Assembly (NCBI RefSeq): GCF_900101625.1
Contig: NZ_FMYZ01000006.1
Span: 248,001-312,000 of the forward strand
Direction: 5' to 3'
DNA length: 64,000 nucleotides
DNA from: Cupriavidus sp. YR651
GTDB taxonomy: Bacteria > Pseudomonadota > Gammaproteobacteria > Burkholderiales > Burkholderiaceae
Shown here: positions 12,997 through 21,184 of the stretch, one piece after another
Position numbering within the stretch: position 1 is the stretch's first letter
Layout: each line of letters opens with the position of its first letter
The notes under the pieces: generated by a model
The model's database searches: none
What the model was told of the DNA's origin: nothing
The model's input: the letters and a program-made list of their open reading frames with translations, nothing else
Program-made: the position numbers and the translations under genes

Positions 12997-13005
12997 TTAT
13001 CCACA
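12997..13005 (+). promoter_or_regulatory. DnaA box 2 (TTATCCACA)
   Basis: A perfect match to the strongest DnaA box (R1-type TTATCCACA), 171 bases before the priA start. A relaxed box on the opposite strand follows 15 bases later. One more perfect copy occurs in the window, inside putA (17114-17122), so chance occurrence must be considered. Confidence 0.6.
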
Positions 13006-13175
13006 GGCATGGCGACGGACGTGGAAAACCATTCATGGATCATCGACTTAGGGTCACATTTGAAGTTTTACTTTAAGTTGATGTTGCGCCGCACACAGAG
13101 CCTCCGCGCCAAGTCGCCCCGCCGCCGCATGCACAACGAATGCGCAACCGCAGTGCACCACTCAGGGGGCTGCCG

Positions 13176-15485
13176 ATGACCACCGGACAGCCTGCGGCTG
13201 TGGCGAATACGTTACAGACAACAACCCCCGTGACGCGGCCTGAGCAATCGTTCACGGTCGCGCGGGTCGCATTGGATACCCCGGCCGACGACTGTTTCGA
13301 TTACCTCGCCGACGAACCCGTCACCCCAGGCCAGCTGGTCGTCGTGCCGTTCGGCCGCCGTCATCTGGTCGGGGTTGTGATTGAACTGGCCACATCCTCC
13401 GATGTGCCCGTCGACCGCCTCCGCCCGCTGGCCGGCCGGCTCGACTGGCTGACGCCGGTGAGTGCGGAATGGATCGCGCTGGCCCGATTCGCAGCCCGCT
13501 ACTACCACCGACGTCTTGGCGAGGTGATCCTGCCGTCGCTGCCGCCATCGCTGCGTGAATCCGACACGTGGGATCGCCTCGGCCAGCGCGCGCAGACCAC
13601 GCAGTACCGGGTACGCCCGGGGCAGGCCGAGGCGCTCCTGGCCGCCGCGCCAGCGCGCGCCCGCACCGTCCACGCACTGGCGCAGGCGCTGGAGGCGACG
13701 GACAGCTGGATCGACTTGGCCGATGCGCGCGAACTATGCACCGCTGCGCCGGCGAGGCTGGCCGAATGGGTGGAGTCCGGCTGGGTGGAATCCGGCAACG
13801 TCGCCCGGCCGCTCCTGGAAATCGTGCCGGATCAGGCGCCGTCCGTGGCGCCGCCGCTCCATGACGAGCAACGCCAGGCCGTGGCCGCCATCGAAGCGGC
13901 GGACGGATTCGCGGCGTTCCTGCTGCATGGTGTGACCGGCAGTGGCAAGACCGAGGTCTATCTGCATGCGACGGCCGGCATCCTGGCGGCCGACCCCGCC
14001 GCGCAGGTTCTGATGCTGGTGCCTGAAATCAATCTCACGCCGCAACTGCAGGCGCGCATCGCCGCGCGCTTCCCCCAGTGGCCGCTGGCCGTGCTGCACA
14101 GCGGACTGGCGGATCAGGAGCGCAGCCTGCAATGGCTGGCCGCACATCGCGGCGAGGCTCGCATCGTGCTGGGCACACGGATGGCCGTGATGGCCTCGAT
14201 GCCGCAGCTCAGCCTGATTGTCGTCGATGAAGAGCACGACACGTCATATAAGCAGCAGGAGGGCCTGCGCTATTCCGCGCGCGATCTCGCTGTGTGGCGT
14301 GCGAACCAGTTGAAGATTCCGATCGTGCTGGGTTCGGCGACGCCGTCGATGGAAACCTGGTATCGCGCGGAGCAGGGGGCGTACCGCAAGCTCGTGCTGC
14401 GCGAACGCGCACAGGCGGATGCCGCGCTGCCGGTGGTGAGGCTTGTCGACCTGAACCACGAGCGCCAGCGCCAGCGGCCACTCTACGAAGGCCTGTCGGT
14501 GCCCCTGATCGATGCGATCCAGCAGCGGCTGGATCGCGGGCAGCAAAGCCTGCTGTTCCTGAACCGGCGCGGCTATGCGCCCGTCATCGCCTGCGACAGT
14601 TGCGGCTGGCTGTCAGGATGCCCGCGCTGCTCCGCGTACATGGTGCTGCACCGGCCCGAGCGCCGGCTGCGTTGCCACCATTGCGGCCTGGAATCCCCGG
14701 TGCCGCATCACTGCCCGGATTGCGGCAATGTCGATATTGCGCCACTCGGGCGCGGCACGCAGCGGATCGAAGAAGCACTGGCCGCACGTTTTCCACAGGC
14801 CCGCATCGCCCGGATCGACGCCGATTCGACCCGTCGCAAGGGTAGCGCCCAGGCCATGTTCGACGATGTCCACGCGGGGGAAGTCGATATCCTCGTCGGC
14901 ACCCAGATGGTCGCCAAGGGCCACGACTTCCAGCGTGTGACGCTGGTTGGCATCGTCCATCCCGACGCGGCGATGTTCAGTCACGACTTCCGCGCGGCCG
15001 AGCACCTCTTCGCATCGCTGATGCAGGTTTCCGGCCGGGCGGGCAGGGCGGGGCTGGCCGGCGAAGTGCTGATCCAGACCCGCTATCCGGACGCCCCCGC
15101 ATTGCAGGCCCTTGCCCGGCATGACTATGATGGATTCGCCGCCAGCCAGTTGCGCGAGCGGCGCCAGGCCGGGTTGCCCCCGTTCGCGTACCAGGTGCTG
15201 GTCACCGCCGAGCACGGGCAACTGGAACGTGCGCTGGCGTTCCTGCTGGCTGCACGCGAGCAGGCCGATTCGTGCGCGATGGCGCCAGAGGTGCAACTGC
15301 ACGATCCCGTGCCGATGTCGATGGTGCGGATTTTCAACAAGGAGCGCGCCCAGATGCTGGTGGAGGCGGGTGCGCGTCCCGTACTGCAACGTTTTGTCAG
15401 CGAGTGGGTGCAAACATTCGATCAGGTTGCCGCGCAGGTCAAGGGCGTGCGCTGGCAACTGGAAATCGATCCGTTGCGGATTTGA
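13176..15485 (+). CDS. priA: Primosomal protein N' (replication restart helicase PriA)
   Basis: PriA recognises abandoned replication forks and reloads the replicative helicase. It has the N-terminal 3'-end-binding domain, the helicase P-loop in HGVTGSGKTEVYLH, the DEEH box in VVDEEHDTSYKQQEG, and a zinc region with eight cysteines in four pairs (CDSC, CPRC, CHHC, CPDC), all intact. The C-terminal helicase half contains VGTQMVAKGHDF and QVSGRAGRAG. The frame opens at 13140, but the ATG at 13176 follows CAGGGGG and gives 769 residues; the real start could be either. The upstream gap contains DnaA boxes, a suggestive context for a restart protein. Confidence 0.95.
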   Translation: MTTGQPAAVANTLQTTTPVTRPEQSFTVARVALDTPADDCFDYLADEPVTPGQLVVVPFGRRHLVGVVIELATSSDVPVDRLRPLAGRLDWLTPVSAEWIALARFAARYYHRRLGEVILPSLPPSLRESDTWDRLGQRAQTTQYRVRPGQAEALLAAAPARARTVHALAQALEATDSWIDLADARELCTAAPARLAEWVESGWVESGNVARPLLEIVPDQAPSVAPPLHDEQRQAVAAIEAADGFAAFLLHGVTGSGKTEVYLHATAGILAADPAAQVLMLVPEINLTPQLQARIAARFPQWPLAVLHSGLADQERSLQWLAAHRGEARIVLGTRMAVMASMPQLSLIVVDEEHDTSYKQQEGLRYSARDLAVWRANQLKIPIVLGSATPSMETWYRAEQGAYRKLVLRERAQADAALPVVRLVDLNHERQRQRPLYEGLSVPLIDAIQQRLDRGQQSLLFLNRRGYAPVIACDSCGWLSGCPRCSAYMVLHRPERRLRCHHCGLESPVPHHCPDCGNVDIAPLGRGTQRIEEALAARFPQARIARIDADSTRRKGSAQAMFDDVHAGEVDILVGTQMVAKGHDFQRVTLVGIVHPDAAMFSHDFRAAEHLFASLMQVSGRAGRAGLAGEVLIQTRYPDAPALQALARHDYDGFAASQLRERRQAGLPPFAYQVLVTAEHGQLERALAFLLAAREQADSCAMAPEVQLHDPVPMSMVRIFNKERAQMLVEAGARPVLQRFVSEWVQTFDQVAAQVKGVRWQLEIDPLRI

Positions 15486-15509
15486 CGGATGCGTGGAATG
15501 TGGCGTGTG

Positions 15510-15556
15510 TGCAACCGTTGCACCATCGCCGTGCTAAGGGGTTGCACTAGGTTGCA
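15510..15556 (+). promoter_or_regulatory. Cluster of four PutA operator sites (GTTGCA)
   Basis: GTTGCA occurs at 15517-15522, 15541-15546 and 15551-15556, and in inverted form (TGCAAC) at 15510-15515. The first two sites form the palindrome TGCAACCGTTGCA. GTTGCA is the operator motif bound by the ribbon-helix-helix domain of E. coli PutA, and this PutA carries that domain. The last site overlaps the predicted -35 element, which fits repression by steric block. Confidence 0.75.
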
Positions 15557-15581
15557 CCTTTTGATTTGCCGAGAGTAAGAT
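15552..15581 (+). promoter_or_regulatory. putA promoter
   Basis: TTGCAC (15552-15557) and TAAGAT (15576-15581) are separated by 18 bases. The -35 hexamer lies within the fourth GTTGCA operator, so PutA binding should exclude RNA polymerase. Confidence 0.55.
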
Positions 15582-15671
15582 CGCGCCAGCCCCGGAAGCT
15601 GTGGGACCCTGCGCGCCCGTTGCGTGCCGGTAGAACCCGCTGCCTTTCCCGCCTTACGGAGAATTGCTCGC

Positions 15672-18600
15672 ATGGCCACCACTACCCTCGGCGTCAAGCT
15701 CGACGACGCGTCGCGAGACCGCCTCAAGCGCGTCGCCCAATCCATCGACCGCACGCCGCACTGGCTTATCAAGCAGGCGATCTTCACGTACCTGGAACAA
15801 GTCGAGCGCGGCCACCTGCCGCACGAAGCGGGTCCGGGCGCCACGTCGGAGACCGACGCCGCCGATGCCGGCGAGATGACGCAGGGCGATGCCGCACCGC
15901 AGCCATTCCTCGAATTCGCGCAGAGCATCCAGCCACAGTCCGTGCTGCGCGCGGCGATCACCTCGGCCTACCGTCGCCCGGAAACCGAGTGCGTGCCAGT
16001 GTTGCTCGAGCAGGCCCGCCTGCCCCAGATCCAGGGGGAAGCCGCTATCAAGATGGCGAAGACGCTGGCCCAGCGCCTGCGTGAACAAAAGGTAGGTACT
16101 GGTCGCGAAGGACTGGTGCAGGGCCTGATCCAGGAATTCTCGCTGTCGTCGCAGGAAGGCGTGGCGCTGATGTGCCTGGCCGAGGCGTTGCTGCGGATCC
16201 CCGACAAGGCCACGCGCGATGCGCTGATCCGCGACAAGATCAGCGGCGCCAACTGGCAGTCGCACCTGGGCCAGAGCCCGTCGCTGTTCGTCAATGCCGC
16301 CACCTGGGGCCTGCTGCTGACCGGCAAGCTGGTGGCGACCCATACGGAAGCCGGCCTGTCGAAGGCGCTGACCCGCATCATCGGCAAGGGCGGCGAGCCG
16401 CTGATCCGCAAGGGCGTGGACATGGCGATGCGCCTGATGGGCGAACAGTTCGTGACCGGCGAGACGATCTCCGAGGCGCTCGCCAACGCGCGCAAGTACG
16501 AAGCCGAAGGCTTTCGCTATTCCTACGACATGCTGGGCGAGGCCGCGATGACCGAAGCCGATGCCCGGCGCTACCTGGCATCGTACGAGCAGGCCATCCA
16601 CGCGATCGGCCAGGCCTCGCGCGGTCGTGGCATCTACGAAGGCCCCGGCATCTCGATCAAGCTGTCGGCGCTGCACCCGCGCTACAGCCGCGCGCAACAT
16701 GAACGCGTGGTCACCGAGCTCTACGCCCGCCTGAAGTCCCTGACCTTGCTGGCCCGCCAGTACGACATCGGCATCAATATCGATGCCGAGGAAGCCGACC
16801 GCCTGGAAATCTCGCTGGATCTGCTGGAGCGCCTGTGCTTCGAGCCCGAGCTGGCCGGCTGGAACGGCATCGGTTTCGTGGTGCAGGGCTACCAGAAGCG
16901 TTGCCCGTTCGTGATCGACTACCTGATCGACCTGGCACGCCGCAGCCGCCATCGCCTGATGATCCGCCTGGTCAAGGGCGCCTACTGGGATAGCGAAATC
17001 AAGCGCGGCCAGGTGGATGGGCTGGAGGGCTACCCGGTCTACACGCGCAAGGTCTATACGGATGTGTCGTACCTCGCCTGCGCGCGCAAGCTGCTGTCCG
17101 TGCCGGACGCGATTTATCCACAGTTCGCCACGCACAACGCACACACCCTGTCGGCCATCTACCAGATTGCCGGCCACAGCTACTATCCCGGCCAGTACGA
17201 GTTCCAGTGCCTGCACGGCATGGGCGAGCCGCTGTATGACCAGGTCGTCGGCCCCGTGGCGGACGGCAAGTTCAACCGCCCGTGCCGCATCTACGCACCC
17301 GTGGGTACGCACGAGACGCTGCTGGCGTACCTGGTGCGCCGTCTGCTGGAGAACGGCGCCAACACGTCCTTCGTGAACCGCATTGCCGACGACACGATCT
17401 CGCTCGACGAGCTCGTCGCCGACCCGGTTGCCGTGGTCGAGGCGATGCATCGCGACGAAGGCGTGCTCGGCCAACCCCACCCCCGCATTCCGCAACCGCG
17501 CGGGCTGTACGGCAAGTCGCGCGCCAATTCGGCCGGTATCGATCTGTCGAACGAGCATCGCCTGGCGTCGCTCTCGTCGGCCTTGCTGGCCGGCACCAGC
17601 GACACCGTGCGCGCCGAGCCGCTGCTGGGCGCCGAGGTGCCACGCGCCGACGCCGTGTTCGCACCAGTACTGAACCCGGCCGATCACCGCGACGTGGTGG
17701 GCCAGGTCAGCGAAGCGACGCCCGCCGAGATCGAGGCCGCGCTGGCCGCCGCCGTCAACGTGGCGCCGATCTGGCAGGCCACGCCGCCCGAGGTCCGCGC
17801 CGCCGCGCTGGAACGCGCCGCCGACCTGATGGAAGCGCAGATGCAGTCCCTGATGGGCACGATCATGCGCGAGGCCGGCAAGACGTTCTCCAACGCCATC
17901 GCCGAAGTCCGCGAGGCCGTGGACTTCCTGCGCTACTACGCCGTGCAGGTGCGCGAGACCTTCTCCAACGACACCCATCGCCCGCTGGGCCCGGTGGTCT
18001 GCATCAGCCCGTGGAACTTCCCGCTGGCGATCTTCACCGGTCAGGTGGCCGCCGCGCTGGCCGCCGGCAATCCGGTGCTGGCCAAGCCGGCCGAACAGAC
18101 CCCGCTGATCGCCGCGCAGGCCGTGCGCCTGCTGCGCGAAGCCGGCGTGCCGGCCGGTGCCGTGCAGCTGCTGCCGGGCCGTGGCGAAACCGTCGGCGCG
18201 ATGCTGGTGGGCGATGCGCGCGTCAAGGGCGTGATGTTCACGGGCTCCACCGAAGTCGCGCGGCTGTTGCAACGCAACGTCGCCGGCCGGCTGGACGCCG
18301 CGGGCCGGCCGATCCCGTTGATCGCCGAGACCGGCGGCCAGAACGCCATGATCGTCGATTCGTCGGCGCTCGCCGAACAGGTCGTGGGCGACGTCGTCTC
18401 GTCGGCGTTCGATTCCGCCGGCCAGCGCTGCTCCGCGCTGCGCGTGCTGTGTCTGCAGGAAGACGTGGCGGACCGCATCCTGGAAATGCTCAAGGGCGCA
18501 ATGGGCGAACTGACGCTGGCCAACCCGGATCGCCTGTCGACCGACGTGGGCCCGGTGATCGACGAAGAAGCGCGCGGCAACATCGTCCGCCACATCGAGG

Positions 18601-19643
18601 CGATGCGCGCCAAGGGCCGTCGTGTCCACCAGGCCGACGCCGACGCCGCGCAATCGGCCGCCTGCCGTCACGGCACCTTCGTGCCGCCGACGCTGATCGA
18701 ACTGGACAGCCTCGAGGAACTGCAGCGCGAGGTCTTCGGTCCGGTGCTGCACGTGGTGCGATACCCGCGCGCGGCCCTCGACACGATGATCGGCCAGATC
18801 AACGGCACCGGCTACGGCCTGACGCTGGGTATCCATACGCGGATCGATGAAACCATCGCCCATATCGTCAACCGCGCCCACGTGGGCAACCTGTATGTGA
18901 ACCGGAATATCGTCGGCGCCGTGGTGGGCGTGCAGCCGTTCGGCGGCGAAGGCCTGTCCGGCACCGGCCCCAAGGCGGGCGGCCCGCTGTACCTGCACCG
19001 CCTGCTGTCGGTCTGCCCGCAGGACGCCGTGGTGCGGGTGGTGCGCGCGGCGGATGTCGCCGGGGGCACGGCGCCCGCGCCGCAAGCCCCGCTCTCGCCG
19101 GAACTGGCGGCCCTCAAGACCTGGGCCCAGGGCAACAGCCCGGAGCTGGCCGCCGCCTGTGACCGCTTTGCCGCCGCCAGCCCGTCCGGCCTGTCCGTGA
19201 CGCTGCCCGGCCCGACCGGGGAGCGCAACACCTATTCCCTGCTGCCGCGCGAGCGCGTGCTGTGCCTGGCCCAGCAGGAAGCCGACCTGGCCGTGCAACT
19301 GGCCGCGGTATTGGCTGTGGGCGCGGAGGCGTTGTGGCCGGACACCACACTGGCAAAGAGCCTGTTGGCGCGGCTGCCCCAGGCAGTACAATCGCGCGTC
19401 CGCCTGGTCACCGACTGGATGGCCGCGGACACCGGCATCGACGCGGTGCTGCATCACGGCGATTCCGACCAGCTTCGTACCGTCTGCGAACAGGTGGCGA
19501 CGCGGCCCGGTCCGATTGTCGGCGTGCAGGGGCTCGCCCACGGTGAACCGAATGTTGCGCTGGAGCGTTTGTTGATCGAGCGTTCGCTGTCCGTCAATAC
19601 GGCGGCGGCGGGCGGCAATGCAAGTCTGATGACGATCGGCTGA
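15672..19643 (+). CDS. putA: Trifunctional proline utilisation protein PutA
   Basis: PutA oxidises proline to glutamate in two steps (FAD proline dehydrogenase, then NAD-dependent glutamate-semialdehyde dehydrogenase) and in this type also represses its own gene. An N-terminal ribbon-helix-helix domain (about residues 3-45, TTLGVKLDDASRDRLKRVA) is followed by the PRODH barrel (for example LMIRLVKGAYWD), the aldehyde dehydrogenase domain with NAD-site FTGSTEVA and catalytic Cys920 in FDSAGQRCSALR, and a C-terminal extension. The frame opens at 15624; the ATG at 15672 has ACGGAGA upstream and begins with the DNA-binding domain, giving 1323 residues, typical of trifunctional PutAs. Four GTTGCA operators lie upstream. 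No putP transporter is adjacent. Confidence 0.96.
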   Translation: MATTTLGVKLDDASRDRLKRVAQSIDRTPHWLIKQAIFTYLEQVERGHLPHEAGPGATSETDAADAGEMTQGDAAPQPFLEFAQSIQPQSVLRAAITSAYRRPETECVPVLLEQARLPQIQGEAAIKMAKTLAQRLREQKVGTGREGLVQGLIQEFSLSSQEGVALMCLAEALLRIPDKATRDALIRDKISGANWQSHLGQSPSLFVNAATWGLLLTGKLVATHTEAGLSKALTRIIGKGGEPLIRKGVDMAMRLMGEQFVTGETISEALANARKYEAEGFRYSYDMLGEAAMTEADARRYLASYEQAIHAIGQASRGRGIYEGPGISIKLSALHPRYSRAQHERVVTELYARLKSLTLLARQYDIGINIDAEEADRLEISLDLLERLCFEPELAGWNGIGFVVQGYQKRCPFVIDYLIDLARRSRHRLMIRLVKGAYWDSEIKRGQVDGLEGYPVYTRKVYTDVSYLACARKLLSVPDAIYPQFATHNAHTLSAIYQIAGHSYYPGQYEFQCLHGMGEPLYDQVVGPVADGKFNRPCRIYAPVGTHETLLAYLVRRLLENGANTSFVNRIADDTISLDELVADPVAVVEAMHRDEGVLGQPHPRIPQPRGLYGKSRANSAGIDLSNEHRLASLSSALLAGTSDTVRAEPLLGAEVPRADAVFAPVLNPADHRDVVGQVSEATPAEIEAALAAAVNVAPIWQATPPEVRAAALERAADLMEAQMQSLMGTIMREAGKTFSNAIAEVREAVDFLRYYAVQVRETFSNDTHRPLGPVVCISPWNFPLAIFTGQVAAALAAGNPVLAKPAEQTPLIAAQAVRLLREAGVPAGAVQLLPGRGETVGAMLVGDARVKGVMFTGSTEVARLLQRNVAGRLDAAGRPIPLIAETGGQNAMIVDSSALAEQVVGDVVSSAFDSAGQRCSALRVLCLQEDVADRILEMLKGAMGELTLANPDRLSTDVGPVIDEEARGNIVRHIEAMRAKGRRVHQADADAAQSAACRHGTFVPPTLIELDSLEELQREVFGPVLHVVRYPRAALDTMIGQINGTGYGLTLGIHTRIDETIAHIVNRAHVGNLYVNRNIVGAVVGVQPFGGEGLSGTGPKAGGPLYLHRLLSVCPQDAVVRVVRAADVAGGTAPAPQAPLSPELAALKTWAQGNSPELAAACDRFAAASPSGLSVTLPGPTGERNTYSLLPRERVLCLAQQEADLAVQLAAVLAVGAEALWPDTTLAKSLLARLPQAVQSRVRLVTDWMAADTGIDAVLHHGDSDQLRTVCEQVATRPGPIVGVQGLAHGEPNVALERLLIERSLSVNTAAAGGNASLMTIG

Positions 19644-19799
19644 GTCCAACCCGGCTGACGTGTCATCGAAGTGCGTGGCGGGGGCCGGCGATCCTGACCC
19701 CGTCGCGCAACCCAGGAACGGAGCGGTGCTGCCAACGCCGACCCGCAAAAATGCCGACACCGGCACCATATGGCACCCTATGGGACCCAAGGAGAACTG

Positions 19800-20951
19800 A
19801 TGAGCTCGACATTCCAAAAGACGGCCATGACCGTTGCCATGGCCTTCGCCGGCCTGACCACCGCCTCGGCCGCATTCGCGCAGGCACAGGAAATCAAGCT
19901 GGGCTTTGCCGCCCCGATGACCGGCGGCCAGGCCCAGTACGGCAAGGACATGCAGAACGGCGTTGTCCTCGCCATCGAGGACATGAACGCCACCAAGCCG
20001 AAGATCGGCGGCAAGGATGTCAAGTTCGTGCTGGTCTCCGAAGACGACCAGGCCGATCCGAAGACCGGTTCCGTGGTGGCCCAGAAGCTGGTGGATTCCG
20101 GCATCCAGGGCATGCTCGGTCACTTCAACTCGGGCACCAGCATCCCGGCGTCGATGGTCTACAACCGCGCCGGCATTCCGCAGATCGCCATGGCGACCGC
20201 GCCCGAGTACACCAAGCAAGGCTTCAAGACCACGTTCCGCATGATGACCTCCGACACCCAGCAGGGTTCGGTGATCGGCGCCTTCGTGGTGAAGAAGCTG
20301 GGTGCCAAGAACATCGCCATCGTCGATGACCGCACCGCCTACGGCCAGGGCCTGGCAGACGAGTTCGAGAAGGCCGCCAAGGCCGCCGGCGGCAAGATCG
20401 TGCGCCGCGAGTTCACCAACGACAAGGCGGTGGACTTCAAGGCCGTGCTGACCAACATCAAGCGCAGCAACCCGGACGTGATCTTCTACGGCGGCGCCGA
20501 GACGCAGTCGGCCCCGATGGCCAAGCAGGTCAAGGAACTGGGTCTGAAGTCCCCGCTGGTGTCGGGCGAAATGTCCAAGACCGACAACTTCCTGAAGCTG
20601 GCCGGCAACGCTGCCGACGGCACCGTGGTGTCGCTGGCCGGCCTGCCGCTGGACCAGATGCCGGGTGGCTCGGCGTACGAGAAGAAGTACGAGAAGCGCT
20701 TCGGCAGCAAGGTGCAGACCTACTCGCCGTACGCCTATGACGGCGCCACGGCCATGATGACCGCCATGATCAAGGCCGGTTCGGCCGACCCGGCGCGTTA
20801 CCTGCCGGTGCTGGCCGCAACCAGCATGCAGGGCGTGACGACCAAGACGCTGGCCTATGACGCCCGTGGCGACCTGAAGGACGGCGGCATCACCGTCTAC
20901 AAGGTCGTGGACGGCAAGTGGACCGTGCTGGAAACCGTCGGCGGCAAGTAA
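19800..20951 (+). CDS. ABC transporter substrate-binding protein, branched-chain amino acid type
   Basis: This is a periplasmic binding protein of the LivJ/LivK type (peripla_BP_6 family). Residues 1-29 form a signal peptide ending in AFA, and the mature part starts QAQEIKLGFAAPMTGGQAQYG, the usual N-terminal ligand-binding motif. AAGGAG (19789-19794) is five bases before the ATG at 19800, giving 383 residues; an earlier in-frame start at 19770 would spoil the signal peptide. No permease or ATPase genes are adjacent, so it must work with a transporter encoded elsewhere. Following putA it may bind proline or another amino acid, which is only an inference. A terminator follows. Confidence 0.92.
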   Translation: MSSTFQKTAMTVAMAFAGLTTASAAFAQAQEIKLGFAAPMTGGQAQYGKDMQNGVVLAIEDMNATKPKIGGKDVKFVLVSEDDQADPKTGSVVAQKLVDSGIQGMLGHFNSGTSIPASMVYNRAGIPQIAMATAPEYTKQGFKTTFRMMTSDTQQGSVIGAFVVKKLGAKNIAIVDDRTAYGQGLADEFEKAAKAAGGKIVRREFTNDKAVDFKAVLTNIKRSNPDVIFYGGAETQSAPMAKQVKELGLKSPLVSGEMSKTDNFLKLAGNAADGTVVSLAGLPLDQMPGGSAYEKKYEKRFGSKVQTYSPYAYDGATAMMTAMIKAGSADPARYLPVLAATSMQGVTTKTLAYDARGDLKDGGITVYKVVDGKWTVLETVGGK

Positions 20952-21010
20952 GCCGGCCGACATCAGGCCCGCCGACTGGCTTTCCTCCGGTCGGCGCGGT
21001 TGCAGAACTG

Positions 21011-21037
21011 ACGCCACCCCGCGGGGTGGCGTTTTTT
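21011..21037 (+). terminator. Intrinsic terminator after the binding-protein gene
   Basis: ACGCCACCC (21011-21019) pairs with GGGTGGCGT (21024-21032) around CGCG and runs into a T-tract. It lies inside the open frame of the next gene's long upstream extension, which argues that the TPR gene starts after it. Confidence 0.88.
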
Positions 21038-21184
21038 TGGGCGCGGCCGCCACACACGCCGTGGAGCAGCCGACGTCGCGCTCCGCAACCGGAATCACAC
21101 CGGTTTTTCCCCCTGTTTTCTCCATGGTGCGACGCGGCGATGGCGCATAATCCCGCCTTTGCATATTTCCAGAAGGAGCCGTCC

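Larger units (their letters stand above)
12658..13175 (+). other. hemE-priA intergenic region
   Basis: These 518 bases contain no recognisable gene. They become AT-richer from about 12750 (GTCAAGTAAACTATTTTGCG, then a T6 run) and again at 13060-13085 (AAGTTTTACTTTAAGTTG). They hold two perfect DnaA boxes, one relaxed box on the other strand (TTTTCCACG, complement of 13020-13028), and a G7 run near 12875. It may act as the priA promoter, as a DnaA-titrating site, or as an origin-like element. Confidence 0.55.

Noticed and set aside
17114..17122. Third perfect DnaA box (TTATCCACA)
   Set aside because: Lies in the middle of the putA coding sequence, is isolated, and is best explained by chance.
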